Below are positions 38,051 to 48,604 of a stretch of DNA of 64,000 nt, one piece after another. This stretch comes from Burkholderiales bacterium. Lineage in GTDB: Bacteria > Pseudomonadota > Gammaproteobacteria > Burkholderiales > Burkholderiaceae_C. The notes under the pieces are model-generated. The model was not told the DNA's origin and searched no databases. It saw only the letters and a program-made list of their open reading frames with translations. The stretch spans positions 62,001 to 126,000 of the forward strand of contig JADJDV010000006.1 of the NCBI GenBank assembly GCA_016702555.1, read 5' to 3'. How positions within the stretch are numbered: position 1 is the first letter of the stretch; every line of letters starts with the position of its first letter. Made by a program: the position numbers and the translations under genes.

Positions 38051-40816
38051 ATGAGCACGGCGCTGGTCCTGACGATCTCGCTGGCCTATCTGGCGCTGCT
38101 GTTCGTGGTCGCCTACTTCGGCGACCGCCGCGCCGCGCAAGGCCACTCGCTGATCAACAGTTCCTGGACCTACGCGCTGTCGCTGGGCGTGTACTGCACC
38201 GCCTGGACCTACTTCGGCAGCGTCGGCCGCGCCGCCAGCGGCGGGTTGTGGTTCCTGCCGATCTACCTGGGCCCGACCCTGGCCATGGTGCTCGGCTGGA
38301 TGGTGCTGCGCAAGATCATCCGCATCAGCAAGGCGCAGCGCATCACCTCGATTGCCGACTTCATCGCCAGCCGCTACGGCAAGAGCCGGCTGCTGGCCGT
38401 CAGCGTGACGCTGATCGCCATCGTCGGCGTGGTGCCCTACATCGCGCTGCAGCTGAAGGCGGTGTCCTCTGCCTACGCCTTGCTGACCGTGCCCGGCGTG
38501 GCCGAGAGCACGGCCCAGGTGCCGTGGAGCCAGGACGGCACCTTCTACCTGGCGCTGGTGCTGGCCGGCTTCACCATGATCTTCGGCGCCCGCCATCTCG
38601 ACACCACCGAGCGCCACGAGGGCATGGTGGCGGCCATCGCCTTCGAGTCGCTGGTCAAGCTGGTGGCCTTTCTGGCGGTCGGCGCCTTCGTCACCTACGG
38701 CCTGTACGACGGCGTCGGCGACATCTTCGCGCGCGCGCAGGCGCACCCGGAACTGCGCGCGCTGATGCGGCTGGAGCAGGGCACCGCCTTTGCCTGGCCG
38801 CAGTGGTTCACCATGATCGTGCTGGCCATGCTGGCGGTGCTGATGCTGCCGCGCCAGTTCCAGATCATGGTGGTCGAGAACGTGCACGAGCGCCACCTGC
38901 GCCGCGCCAGCTGGGTGTTTCCGGCCTACCTGCTGGCGATCAATATCTTCGTGCTGCCGATCGCGCTGGGCGGGCTGCTGTACTTCGATGGCCAGAGCAG
39001 CAACCCGGACAACTTCGTGCTCTCGCTGCCGCTGGCGGCGGGCCAGCAGGCGCTGGCGCTGTTCGTGTTCGTGGGCGGGCTGTCGGCCGCTACTGGCATG
39101 GTGATCGTGGAAAGCATTGCCATCTCGATCATGGTCAGCAACGAGTTGGTGCTGCCGCTGCTGCTGCGCTGGCGGCGGGTGCTGGGCGATGGGCTGCCCG
39201 ACCTGACGCGCATCCTGCTGGGCATCCGGCGCTTCACCATTCTGCTGCTGCTGCTGCTGGGCTACAGCTATTTCCACATCGCCAGCGAAGCTTACGCACT
39301 GGTCAGCATCGGCTTGATCAGCTTCGCCGCCGTGGCGCAGCTGGCGCCGGCGGCGCTGATCGGCATGTACTGGCGCGCCGGCACGCGGGCGGGCGCGCTG
39401 GGTGGCCTGGCGGCCGGCTTCGGCATCTGGGTGTACACACTGATGCTGCCTTCGATCGCTCGGTCGGGCTGGCTGGACGACACCTTCGTGCGGCTCGGAC
39501 CGGGCGGCATCGCCTGGCTCAAGCCCGAGGCGCTGTTCGGCCTCACGGGCCTGGACGCGCTGACGCACTCGCTGTTCTGGAGCCTGCTGCTGAACGTGTC
39601 GGCCTACGTGGCGCTGTCGCTGGCGCGCGAGCCCTCGGCCCGCGAGACCAGCCAGGCGCTGGTGTTCGTCGACACCGGACGCGGCGTGGGCGGCGCGACG
39701 CCGGTGTTCTGGCGCGGCGAGGCGCGCGTCGAGGACCTGCGCCAGCTGTGCGTGCGCTTTTTCGGCGCCGAGCGGGCGCAGGCCATGTTTGACGAGTATG
39801 TGGCGCGCTGGGGCGCCGAGGCGGCGGCGCGCGCCGACGCGCGCTTCGTCAGCTTTGTCGAGACCAAGCTGGCCGGCGCCGTGGGCGGCGCCTCGGCGCG
39901 GGTGCTGGTGTCCTCGGTGGCGCAGGAAGAATCGCTCACCACCGAGGACGTGCTGAGCATGCTGGAAGAAGCTTCGCAACTGCGCGCCTACTCGCGCGCG
40001 CTGGAGGACAAGTCGCGCTCGCTCGAAGAGGCCACCGCGCGCCTGCGCGAGGCCAACGAGCAGCTCAAGAGCCTGGACGTGCTGAAGGACGAGTTCATGT
40101 CCTCCGTCACGCACGAGTTGCGCACGCCGCTGACCTCGATCCGCGCGCTGGCCGAGCTGATGCTGGACGACCCCGACATGCCGGCCGCGCAGCGCCAGCA
40201 GTTCATCGGCATCGTCGTCGCCGAGGCCGAGCGCCTGTCGCGCCTGGTGAATCAGGTGCTCGACCTGGCCAAGATCGAGGTCGGCAGCGCCGAGTGGCAC
40301 GACGCCGAGGTCGACCTGCGCGCGCTGGTGCCGCAGGCCATCGAGACCACGCGCGAGCTGTTCCGCGAGCGCGGCTGCGCGGTCGAGGTGCTGCTGCCCG
40401 AGGATGGCGCGCCGGCACCGGTGCGCGCCGACCCCGACAAGCTGCAGCAGGTGATGCTCAACCTGCTGTCCAACGCGGTCAAGTTCGTGCCCCTGGCCGA
40501 GGGCCTGGTGCGGGTCGAGCTGGTGCGGGCGGACGACACCGTGACGGTGTCGGTGAGCGACAACGGCCCCGGGATTTCGGCGGCCGACCAGCAGGTCGCC
40601 TTCGAGAAGTTCCGCCAGGTTGGCGACCCGCGCGAACGTCGCCAGGGCACCGGTCTGGGCCTGCCCATCAGCCGGCAAATCGTGGAACACTATGGCGGCG
40701 AGATCGGGGTGCGCTCGCGCCCGGGGCACGGCGCCACCTTTCATTTCACGCTGCCGCTGCTGGCGCCCGGTGATCGGTCGCGCGCGCCGGCCACGCAGGA
40801 GAACGAACCGACATGA
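38051..40816 (+). CDS. SSS transporter-coupled sensor histidine kinase (CrbS-like)
   Basis: A 921-residue membrane kinase. The N-terminal sodium:solute symporter domain has about 13 TM helices (1-500). A STAC-like linker follows (about 540-640), then a coiled coil (LEEASQLRAY...LREANEQLKSLD), a HisKA domain with phosphoacceptor H688 in VTHELRTPL, and a HATPase with NLLSNAVKF, DNGPGIS and GTGLGLPIS. No receiver is fused. CrbS-type kinases sense acetate-like substrates and control acs/actP. The gene overlaps the receiver gene by 4 bp. Confidence 0.92.
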   Translation: MSTALVLTISLAYLALLFVVAYFGDRRAAQGHSLINSSWTYALSLGVYCTAWTYFGSVGRAASGGLWFLPIYLGPTLAMVLGWMVLRKIIRISKAQRITSIADFIASRYGKSRLLAVSVTLIAIVGVVPYIALQLKAVSSAYALLTVPGVAESTAQVPWSQDGTFYLALVLAGFTMIFGARHLDTTERHEGMVAAIAFESLVKLVAFLAVGAFVTYGLYDGVGDIFARAQAHPELRALMRLEQGTAFAWPQWFTMIVLAMLAVLMLPRQFQIMVVENVHERHLRRASWVFPAYLLAINIFVLPIALGGLLYFDGQSSNPDNFVLSLPLAAGQQALALFVFVGGLSAATGMVIVESIAISIMVSNELVLPLLLRWRRVLGDGLPDLTRILLGIRRFTILLLLLLGYSYFHIASEAYALVSIGLISFAAVAQLAPAALIGMYWRAGTRAGALGGLAAGFGIWVYTLMLPSIARSGWLDDTFVRLGPGGIAWLKPEALFGLTGLDALTHSLFWSLLLNVSAYVALSLAREPSARETSQALVFVDTGRGVGGATPVFWRGEARVEDLRQLCVRFFGAERAQAMFDEYVARWGAEAAARADARFVSFVETKLAGAVGGASARVLVSSVAQEESLTTEDVLSMLEEASQLRAYSRALEDKSRSLEEATARLREANEQLKSLDVLKDEFMSSVTHELRTPLTSIRALAELMLDDPDMPAAQRQQFIGIVVAEAERLSRLVNQVLDLAKIEVGSAEWHDAEVDLRALVPQAIETTRELFRERGCAVEVLLPEDGAPAPVRADPDKLQQVMLNLLSNAVKFVPLAEGLVRVELVRADDTVTVSVSDNGPGISAADQQVAFEKFRQVGDPRERRQGTGLGLPISRQIVEHYGGEIGVRSRPGHGATFHFTLPLLAPGDRSRAPATQENEPT

Positions 40817-41187
40817 TGCACAAACTGCTGGTGGCCGACGACGAGCCGAACATCATCATCCTGCTGGAGTACCTGATGAAGCGCGCGGGTTACCAGGTGC
40901 TGCTGGCGACCGACGGCCAGCAGGCGCTGGAGACGATCCAGCGCGAGAGGCCCGCGCTGGTGCTGCTGGACGTGATGATGCCGGGCAAGACCGGCTTCGA
41001 GGTCTGCCAGGAAGTCCGCGCCGACCCTGCGCTTGACGGCGTGCGCATCCTGATGCTGACGGCCAAGGGGCGTGAAAACGACATCAGCAAGGGCATGGCG
41101 CTGGGCGCCAACGCCTACATGACCAAGCCGTTCTCGACCCGCGATCTGGTGCAGAAGGTGGCCGAGATGCTGGAGGGCGCCGCTTGA
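40813..41187 (+). CDS. Stand-alone response-regulator receiver protein
   Basis: A 124-residue receiver only. The acidic pocket is D9/D10, the phosphorylated aspartate is D53 in LLDVMMPG, and the switch residues are T in LMLTAKG and K in MTKPF. No DNA-binding or enzymatic output domain is attached. It is translationally coupled to the kinase upstream (ATGA) and to the PAS-exonuclease downstream (TTGA). It must therefore act through a partner protein, and the exonuclease is the obvious candidate by position. Confidence 0.93.
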   Translation: MMHKLLVADDEPNIIILLEYLMKRAGYQVLLATDGQQALETIQRERPALVLLDVMMPGKTGFEVCQEVRADPALDGVRILMLTAKGRENDISKGMALGANAYMTKPFSTRDLVQKVAEMLEGAA

Positions 41188-43355
41188 GAAACCGGCGCCT
41201 GCTGCTGCAGCCACTGGCGCTGCTGGCGCTGGCGCTGGCGGTGTGGCTGGCCGTGGCGCTTGGCCTGGTGGCGCTGGCGCTGGACGAGCCCGAGCGCGCC
41301 CAGTTCATCCAGTTGCTGGGTTCGCGCGCCGCGCTGCTGGTGCTGGCCTGGGCGCTGGGCGGGGTGGCGACGATGGCGGCGCTGCTGCGCTGGTGGGTGC
41401 CGCGCGTCAGCGCGCTGCCCGAGCTGGCCGAGCAGACGCGCGCGCTGGTGCAGGCCAGCGAGCCGCTGCAGTTGAAGCCGCACGCGGATGCGGGCCGACG
41501 GCCGCTGATCGACGCCATCAACCAGCTTGCGGCGCAGCGCGATGGCCTGCGCGGCGACGTTGCCGCCCAGGTGGCGCAGGCCAGCGCCAGCGTGCGGCAG
41601 GAGCGCAACCGGCTGGCGGCGCTGATGGCCGAGCTCAACCAGAGCGTGGTGGTCTGCAACCGCGATGGGCGCATCCTGCTCTACAACAACCGCGCGCGCA
41701 TGCAGTTCCGCGCCTTGTCATATGCGCCGCAACTGGCCGGCGGCGCCGAGCTGATCGGCATCGGTCGATCGATCTACGCCGTGTTCGACCAGAAGCTGGT
41801 CGAGCACGCGCTGGAGACCGTGCAGCAGCGCCTGGCGCGCGGTGCCCAGCACCCCTCGGCGCAATTCGTCACCAGCACGCGCGGTGGCCAGCTGCTGCGG
41901 GTGCAGATGGCGCCGGTGACCGATGCCGCGCCAGAGGCGGTGGCCGGTGCACCGGAGCTGAGCGGCTTTCTGCTGATGCTGGACAACATCACGCGCAGCT
42001 TCGAGGAGCAGACCGTGCGCGACCGTCTGCTCTACGGCCTGATCGAGAAGAGCCGCGCTTCGCTGGCCAGCACCCAGGCGGCGGTGGAGATGCTGGGCTA
42101 CGACGACCTGGAGCCGGCCATGCACGAGCGCTTCCTCGCCGTGCTGCGCGACGAGGCCGTCACCATGAAGACCCACATCGACGAGGTCGCCCACAAGTCG
42201 GCCCGCAACCTGCATACGCGCTGGCCGCTGGAGGACATCCGTGGCGTCGAGTTCGTCGACGTGGCGGCCAAGCAGATCGAGGCACGGTGCCGGCTGCCGG
42301 TCACGGTCGAGGCCGCCGATGCGGCGCTGTGGCTGCGGCTGGACAGCTTCTCGATGCTGCAGGCGCTGACCTACCTGGGCGAGCGCCTGGTGGGCGAGTT
42401 CGAGGTGCGCACCCTGCAGCTGCGGCTGGCGCCGCAGGGCGCGCGCGCGCAGCTCGACCTGGTGTGGATCGGCCATGCGATGAGCACCGAGACCGTGATG
42501 AGCTGGGAGCTGGACCCGATGCGCATTGGCGGCGAGGCCTCACCGATGTCGGTGCGCGAAGTGCTGGACCGCCACGACGCCGAGATGTGGTTCGAGCGCG
42601 ATCGCGTGCGCCACCAGGCCTTTTTCCGCTTTCTGCTGCCGCTGGCCGGCGCCCAGGACGAGCTGGACATGGACATGCTGCAGGCGGTGGAGAGCCGGCC
42701 CGAGTTCTTCGACTTCGACCTGTTCGGCCTCGCCGCCGGTGCCGGCGAACTGGATGAGCGGCCGCTGGCCGAGCTGACCTATACGGTGTTCGATACCGAA
42801 ACCACCGGCCTCAGTCCGTCGGGGGGTGATGAGATCATCCAGATCGGGGCGGCCCGGGTGGTCAACGGTCGGCTGCTGCGGCAGGAGGCGTTCGAGCAGC
42901 TGGTGGACCCGGGGCGCGACATTCCCGCCGCCGGCATCCCGATCCACGGCATCACGCCCGACATGGTGGCGGGCCAGCCGCGCATCGAGGAGGTGCTGCC
43001 CGCGTTCCACCAGTACGCACAAGAGACCGTGCTGGTGGCGCACAACGCGGCCTTCGACATGAAGTTCCTGCAATTGCTGGAGCAACGCACGGGCCTGGCT
43101 TTCCAGCAGCCGGTGCTCGACACGCTGCTGCTGTCGGCCGTGGTGCACCCGAACCAGGAATCGCATCGGCTGGAGGCGATCGCCGAGCGCTTCGGCGTCA
43201 CCGTGCTGGGGCGCCACACGGCGCTGGGCGACGCGCTGGTGACGGCCGAAGTCCTGATCAAGCTGATCCCGCTGCTCAAGGACATGGGCATCCTCACGCT
43301 GGGCCAGGCGCGCGCGGCAGCGCAGAAGACCTACTACGCGCGGCTCAAGTACTGA
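41184..43355 (+). CDS. TM-PAS-DnaQ exonuclease fusion protein
   Basis: A 723-residue membrane protein. Two N-terminal TM helices (about 6-28 and 45-68) are followed by a HAMP/coiled-coil-like segment, a PAS-like domain (about 140-260, beginning NQSVVVCNRDGRILLYNN) and a degenerate kinase-like region (about 280-500, with no HATPase motifs). The C-terminal DEDDh exonuclease (about 530-720) has FDTETTGLSP, AHNAAFDMKFL and GRHTALGDALVTAE. The start is the TTG at 41184, overlapping the receiver stop. All catalytic residues of the exonuclease seem present. Confidence 0.85.
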   Translation: MRNRRLLLQPLALLALALAVWLAVALGLVALALDEPERAQFIQLLGSRAALLVLAWALGGVATMAALLRWWVPRVSALPELAEQTRALVQASEPLQLKPHADAGRRPLIDAINQLAAQRDGLRGDVAAQVAQASASVRQERNRLAALMAELNQSVVVCNRDGRILLYNNRARMQFRALSYAPQLAGGAELIGIGRSIYAVFDQKLVEHALETVQQRLARGAQHPSAQFVTSTRGGQLLRVQMAPVTDAAPEAVAGAPELSGFLLMLDNITRSFEEQTVRDRLLYGLIEKSRASLASTQAAVEMLGYDDLEPAMHERFLAVLRDEAVTMKTHIDEVAHKSARNLHTRWPLEDIRGVEFVDVAAKQIEARCRLPVTVEAADAALWLRLDSFSMLQALTYLGERLVGEFEVRTLQLRLAPQGARAQLDLVWIGHAMSTETVMSWELDPMRIGGEASPMSVREVLDRHDAEMWFERDRVRHQAFFRFLLPLAGAQDELDMDMLQAVESRPEFFDFDLFGLAAGAGELDERPLAELTYTVFDTETTGLSPSGGDEIIQIGAARVVNGRLLRQEAFEQLVDPGRDIPAAGIPIHGITPDMVAGQPRIEEVLPAFHQYAQETVLVAHNAAFDMKFLQLLEQRTGLAFQQPVLDTLLLSAVVHPNQESHRLEAIAERFGVTVLGRHTALGDALVTAEVLIKLIPLLKDMGILTLGQARAAAQKTYYARLKY

Positions 43356-43409
43356 GACTGGATTGCTCCGAGGGTACGAGGGCCCGTTCGCGAACGGACT
43401 GCCAGGACA

Positions 43410-45254
43410 CTAGAAACCCGCCTGATAGCGCTGGGCCAGCACGGACTGCAGTTTTTGCACCACGCCGAAGGCGTCGCGCAGGGTGCCGCGTTCGAAGCTG
43501 GAGAGCTCCTCCAGCTTCAGGTGGTTGTCGGGTGCCTGGCCGGACTTGATCTGGCGCGTCTGGTGGTCGATGCGCAGGCCGGCGATGAACTCCAGCGCAT
43601 CGACCAGGTCGCGGGTGGCCTGGGCGCTGACTTCGCCGCTCTGCGCCGCCACTTCCAGCCGATCCCGCGTGTTCACCGGCTCCAGCCCACCCGCCAGCGC
43701 GTAGATGCGGGCCAGGTCGACGATCGGTACGATGCCGCCATGCTTGAGGTCGACCGCGCGCGGGTGCTCGCCACTGCGACTGACCGTGATCTGTCCGAAC
43801 AGGCCCAGCGGCGGGCGCTGCTTCAGCGCGTTGCTGACCATGTGGGCCAGGAACAGGCTGTGGCCGCGCGTGCGTTCCAGCACCTCGCGCCGCAAGTCCT
43901 GCAGCAGCGTGCTGTCACCGTGCACGGCGCGCTGGTCGAAGAACACCGAGGTCAGCATCAGCGCCATCGGCTCGGGCTTGTGGATCCACTGGTGGAAGTA
44001 CTGCCGCCAGCGTGCCTGGGGCTGACGCCACTGGTCGGTCATCGCCATCATCTCGCCCGGGCAGTACACGTAGCCGCAGGCGTTCAGGCCGTCGCAGACG
44101 AAGCGGGAGAAGGCCCGGAAGTACTCGCCGTGCTGTTCCGGCTGGTAGTCGTCCGACAGCACCAGGCAGTTGTCCTGGTCGGTGCGGGCTGCCTGCTCCA
44201 TGCGCGCCTGCGAGCCGGCGGCGACCCAGACGTAGGGTACCGGGGCCGGTCCGAGCGCCTGCTCGGCCAGCTGGATCAGCCGCACGGTGAAGGCATCGGT
44301 CACCGAGGTCACAATGTGTCCGGTGCTGTAGGCATTGGTCTCGGCCGTGGCCAGGCTGCTTTGCAAGTCCTTGACCAGCGCGCTGCAGGCCACCAGGCCC
44401 GCCAGGTCGGGCTGCTTGTAGATGTCGTTGGTCAGGTACACCGCCGACGGGCTCTGGTACTGGTCGAGATCGGTGGCGGTCACCATGCCGAGCACCCGGT
44501 CGCCGTCCAGCACCGGCACATGGTGCACGTTCTGGCGCGCCATCAGCACCATGGCGTCGAACACCGACTGCTGGCTTTGCAGCGTCAGCGGCGCCAGCGT
44601 GGCGATGTCGGCCACCGGCCGTGCCGGATCGATCCCGGGGGCGACCACGCGGCTGCGCAGGTCGCGGTCGGTGATCAGCCCGAACAATTGCTCGTCCTGG
44701 GTCAGCAGGATCGACGACACCTTGGCCTCGGCCATGCGCTCGGCGGCGCTGCGGATGCTTTGGGCGCGGTCGATGCTGACCGGCGCGCGCCTGATCAGGC
44801 TGGCGATCGGCTGCGTCATCATGTTGCCCGACTGCGCCGCGCTGCTGCGGGGCCGGGCGCGCGGCAGGCGCGGGATGGCCGGCAGCAGCGCCAGCAAGCG
44901 TGGGTGCGCCTGCACCAGCTGGTGCAGCGCCTCCGCGTCCAGCAGCAGCACTTCGCTGGCCGCGCTGGCGACGGCGTACAGGGCGCCATGGGGATCGAGC
45001 GCGGTGGCGCCGGCACCGAACAGCTCCTGCGGGCGCAGCGGCAAGCGCCAGACCGCGTCCGGATCGACCAGCTCGACACCACCCGCCAGCAGCCAGCCCA
45101 GGCGCTCGGGCATCTCGCTCTCGGCCAGCACGATGGCGCCGGCGGCGACATGCCGATGCTGCCATTGCGCCGCCAAGGCGGCCTGGTCGTCGTCGGGCAG
45201 CAGGCCGAACACGCGGTGCGCGGCCAGCAGGGCGTGAATGTCAGAAACTTGCAT
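43410..45254 (-). CDS. cNMP-binding/CBS/DUF294 putative nucleotidyltransferase (copy 2)
   Basis: A 614-residue paralogue of the protein at 29866, with cNMP-like domain (about 1-125), CBS pair (about 160-285), a DUF294 domain with AAGSQARMEQAARTDQDN, and a C-terminal helical domain. In the nucleotidyltransferase motif GSQAR replaces the GSEGR of copy 1, but the DxD pair is kept. The ATG at 45254 starts the cNMP domain. It converges on the PAS-exonuclease gene; a 14-bp palindrome CCGTTCGCGAACGG (43384-43397) lies between them. Confidence 0.85.
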   Translation of the reverse strand: MQVSDIHALLAAHRVFGLLPDDDQAALAAQWQHRHVAAGAIVLAESEMPERLGWLLAGGVELVDPDAVWRLPLRPQELFGAGATALDPHGALYAVASAASEVLLLDAEALHQLVQAHPRLLALLPAIPRLPRARPRSSAAQSGNMMTQPIASLIRRAPVSIDRAQSIRSAAERMAEAKVSSILLTQDEQLFGLITDRDLRSRVVAPGIDPARPVADIATLAPLTLQSQQSVFDAMVLMARQNVHHVPVLDGDRVLGMVTATDLDQYQSPSAVYLTNDIYKQPDLAGLVACSALVKDLQSSLATAETNAYSTGHIVTSVTDAFTVRLIQLAEQALGPAPVPYVWVAAGSQARMEQAARTDQDNCLVLSDDYQPEQHGEYFRAFSRFVCDGLNACGYVYCPGEMMAMTDQWRQPQARWRQYFHQWIHKPEPMALMLTSVFFDQRAVHGDSTLLQDLRREVLERTRGHSLFLAHMVSNALKQRPPLGLFGQITVSRSGEHPRAVDLKHGGIVPIVDLARIYALAGGLEPVNTRDRLEVAAQSGEVSAQATRDLVDALEFIAGLRIDHQTRQIKSGQAPDNHLKLEELSSFERGTLRDAFGVVQKLQSVLAQRYQAGF

Positions 45255-46773
45255 CGGGCCACCTTTGCGGGGAAGCGGGAGGGTCGACATCACGGCGAGC
45301 ACGGGAACCCGCCAGCGGCCCGACCATTGTGGCAGAGCGCGCCTAGAATCTTCGCCACCCATGAGCACACCGTCATCGCCGCGCGGCCTGATCCGGATTC
45401 GCGGCGCGCGCCAGCACAACCTGAAGAATCTGGATCTGGACATCCGCACTGGCGAACTGACGGTGGTGACCGGGCCCAGCGGATCGGGCAAGTCCAGCCT
45501 GGTGTTCGACACCTTGTACGCGGAAGGGCAGCGGCGCTACGTCGAGACCTTCAGCGCCTACGCGCGCCAGTTCCTCGACCGCATGGACAAGCCGGCGGTG
45601 GACCGGATCGAGGGCGTGCCGCCGGCGATTGCCATCGACCAGACCAACCCGGTGCGTTCGTCGCGCTCCACCGTCGGCACCATGACGGAGCTGAACGACC
45701 ACCTGAAGCTGCTGTTCGCGCGCGCCGGTCAGCTGTTCGACCGGCAGACGGCGCTGCCGGTGCGGCACGACAACGTGGACAGCATTTATGCCGAACTGCG
45801 GTTCCGCGCCGCGCAGGCCGGCGACCCGCGCCTGGTGCTGAGCTTCGCGGTCGAGTTGCCGGCCAGCACGACACCGGAAGAAGTCGGCCAATGGTTGTCG
45901 CTCAGCGGCTTCACGCGGGTGCAGGCCGAGCGCATCGAGGGCGACAAGAAGGTGCTGGACGTGGTGGCGGATCGTTTCCGCATCGCGGGCGCCGAGCGTG
46001 CGCGTGCCGTCGAGGCGATCGAGGTGGCGCTGCGGCGCGGCGGCGGGCGCATGACCGTGCATGTGCTGCCCGCCGACGACGCCGGTCAGGCACAGGCGTG
46101 GAAGTTCTCCACCGGCCTGCACTGCCCCGAGAGCGATATCCGCTACACCGACCCGATGCCGTCGATGTTCTCGTTCAACTCGGCGGTGGGCGCGTGCGAC
46201 AGCTGCCGCGGCTTCGGGCGCGTGATCGGGGTCGACTGGGGGCTGGTGATTCCGGACCAGCGCCTGACCCTGCGCGCCGGCGCCATCAAGCCGATCCAGA
46301 CGCCGGCCTGGAGCGAATGCCAGGACGACCTGATGCGCCACGCCGAGGCCGCCGGCATTCCGCGCGACACGCCCTGGAGCAAGCTCACGCCCGAGCATCG
46401 GGCCTGGGTGATCGACGGCACGCCCAATTACAAGGAGGGCAACTGGGGCAAGCAGTGGTACGGCATCCGGCGCTTCTTCCAGTACCTGGAGAGCAAGGCC
46501 TACAAGATGCACATCCGGGTGCTGCTGTCCAAGTACCGCAGCTACACGCCGTGTCCGGACTGCGGCGGCGCGCGGCTGAAGCTGGAGAGCCTGTTGTGGC
46601 GGGTGGGCAGCAAGGCCGACGCGGATGCCGTGCTGGCGCCCGCGCAGCGCTTTATGCCCGTGGGCGTGGACTGGTCGCGCCAGCAACTCGAGGCGCTGCC
46701 CGGGCTGTGCCTGCACGATCTGATGCTGCTGCCGATCGATCGGCTGCGGCGGTTTTTCGGCGCCATGGAGGCG

Positions 46774-46862
46774 CCCTCACCCCGGCCCTCTCCCGCTGGC
46801 GGGAGAGGGAGCAAGGCGGATTCACTCCCTCTCCCGCCAGCGGGAGAGGGCCGGGGTGAGGG
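46774..46862. repeat. In-frame palindromic repeat 1 inside uvrA (CCCTCTCCC family)
   Basis: Perfect 23-bp arms (46774-46796 and 46840-46862) begin CCCTCACCCCGG and end CCGGGGTGAGGG, with nested CTCTCCCGC/GCGGGAGAG hairpins. It is read in frame as a proline/glycine-rich insert (APSPRPSPAGGRGS...) between the first zinc region and the first LSGGE motif. Confidence 0.9.
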
Positions 46863-47874
46863 TGCGCGCAGCGCCGACGCCCAGGCCCTCAAGCTCATCC
46901 TGGAAGAAATCACCACCCGCATCAAATACCTGTGCGACGTCGGCATCGGCTACCTCACGCTGGACCGCCAAAGCCGCACGCTGAGCGGCGGCGAGGTGCA
47001 GCGCATCAACCTGACCACGGCCTTGGGCACCTCGCTGGTCAACACGCTGTTCGTGCTGGACGAGCCCAGCATCGGCCTGCACCCGCGCGACATGGACCGC
47101 ATCACGCAGGCCATGCAGCGGCTGAAGAACGCCGGCAACACGCTGGTCGTGGTCGAGCACGACCCGGCCGTGATGCTGGCGGCCGACCGTGTGCTCGACT
47201 TCGGCCCAGGTCCCGGCGCCGCCGGCGGGCGCATCGTGTTCGACGGCACGCCCGATGAACTGCGCAGCGCCGACACGCTGACCGGCGCCTATCTGGGCGG
47301 GCGCAAGTCGATCGGACCCAGCTTCACGCGTCTGGTGGCCGAGAACACGCCGCGCCTGATCCTGCAAGGCGCGGCCGAGCACAACCTGCGCGGCATCGAC
47401 GTCGCCTTTCCGCTGCAGCGCCTGGTCACCGTCACCGGCGTGTCGGGTTCGGGCAAGTCGACCTTGATCCAGGACGTGCTGGCGCCCGCGCTGCTGCGCC
47501 ACTTCGGCAAGGCCACCGAAACGCCCGGCTCGCACCAGCGCGTGCTGGGCGCCGAGCAGCTCAGCGGCGTGGTCTTCGTCGACCAGTCGCCGATCGGCAA
47601 GACGGCGCGCTCCAACCCGGTCAGCTACGTCGGCGCCTGGGACACCCTCCGCACCCTGTTCGCCGGCGCGCCGCTGGCCAGGCAGCGCGGCTACACCGCC
47701 GCCAAGTTCAGCTTCAACTCGGGCGATGGTCGCTGCCCGACCTGCGGCGGCTCGGGCTTCGAGCACGTCGAGATGCAGTTTCTGAGCGACGTCTACCTGC
47801 GCTGCCCGGATTGCGACGGCAAGCGCTACCGCCCCGAGATCCTGGAAGTGACCATCGAGCGCCCCGCAAGAAAG

Positions 47875-47989
47875 TTGGGGTCGGACGCCAATTTCCAGGA
47901 CGCTGCCGATCGCCTGGCCCAGGCCGTGGATGGGAAATTGGACTCTGACCCCAATTTTCCTGACCCCAATTTTCGTGACCCCAATTTTC
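47875..47989. repeat. In-frame repeat 2 inside uvrA (GGGGTCAGAGTCCAATT family plus 15-bp tandem units)
   Basis: The left arm TTGGGGTCGGACGCCAATTT (47875-47894) pairs imperfectly with 47933-47954. After it come three tandem 15-bp units TGACCCCAATTTTCC (47946-47989), read as repeated DPNF. Such GGGGTCAGAGTC sequences are known to flank REP-associated transposases in related bacteria. The insert adds about 38 residues to UvrA. Confidence 0.8.
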
Positions 47990-48528
47990 TGACCCAGCGC
48001 AAACGGCTGCTCAACGTTGCCGACGTGCTCGACCTCACCGTGGCCGAAGCCGCCCAGCTGTTCGCCCAGGACCGCGACGTGATTCGCGCCTTGCAACCCA
48101 TCGTCGATGTGGGGCTCGACTACGTCAAGCTCGGTCAGCCCGTGCCCACGCTGAGCGGCGGCGAGGCGCAGCGGCTGAAGCTGGCGGGCTTTCTCGCCGA
48201 AGCGGCCAAGAGCGCCAGCGCCAGCCGCCAGCCGACCGCGAAGAAGGGCACGCTGTTCCTGTTCGACGAACCGACCACCGGCCTGCACTTCGACGACATC
48301 GCCAAGCTGATGCGCGCCTTCCGCAAGCTGCTGGACGCTGGCCATTCGCTGATCGTGATCGAGCACAACCTGGATGTCATGCGCGCCAGCGACTGGCTGA
48401 TCGACCTGGGCCCCGAGGGCGGCGACGCCGGCGGCCAGCTGGTGGCGCAAGGCACGCCCGATGACCTGGCACAGCACCCGACCTCGCACACCGGCGCGGC
48501 CTTGCGCGACTACGTCGCGCAGTTGGGC

Positions 48529-48604
48529 GTTCAGCGTTCAGCGTTGAGCGTGCAAGAACCGCGCGCGACATACCACGCGGGGCGCTCAACGCCCAACGCT
48601 GAAC
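48529..48604. repeat. In-frame repeat 3 at the junction of the two UvrA halves
   Basis: Arms GTTCAGCGTTCAGCG (from 48529) and CGCTCAACGCCCAACGCTG (from 48583) match at 20 of 22 positions. This is the same family as the element at 14439-14530. It is translated in frame as the linker between the C-terminus of the first UvrA half and the start of the second. Confidence 0.85.

Noticed and set aside
43384..43397. The palindrome CCGTTCGCGAACGG as a terminator between convergent genes
   Set aside because: It has no loop and no T run, so it is mentioned only as a palindrome.
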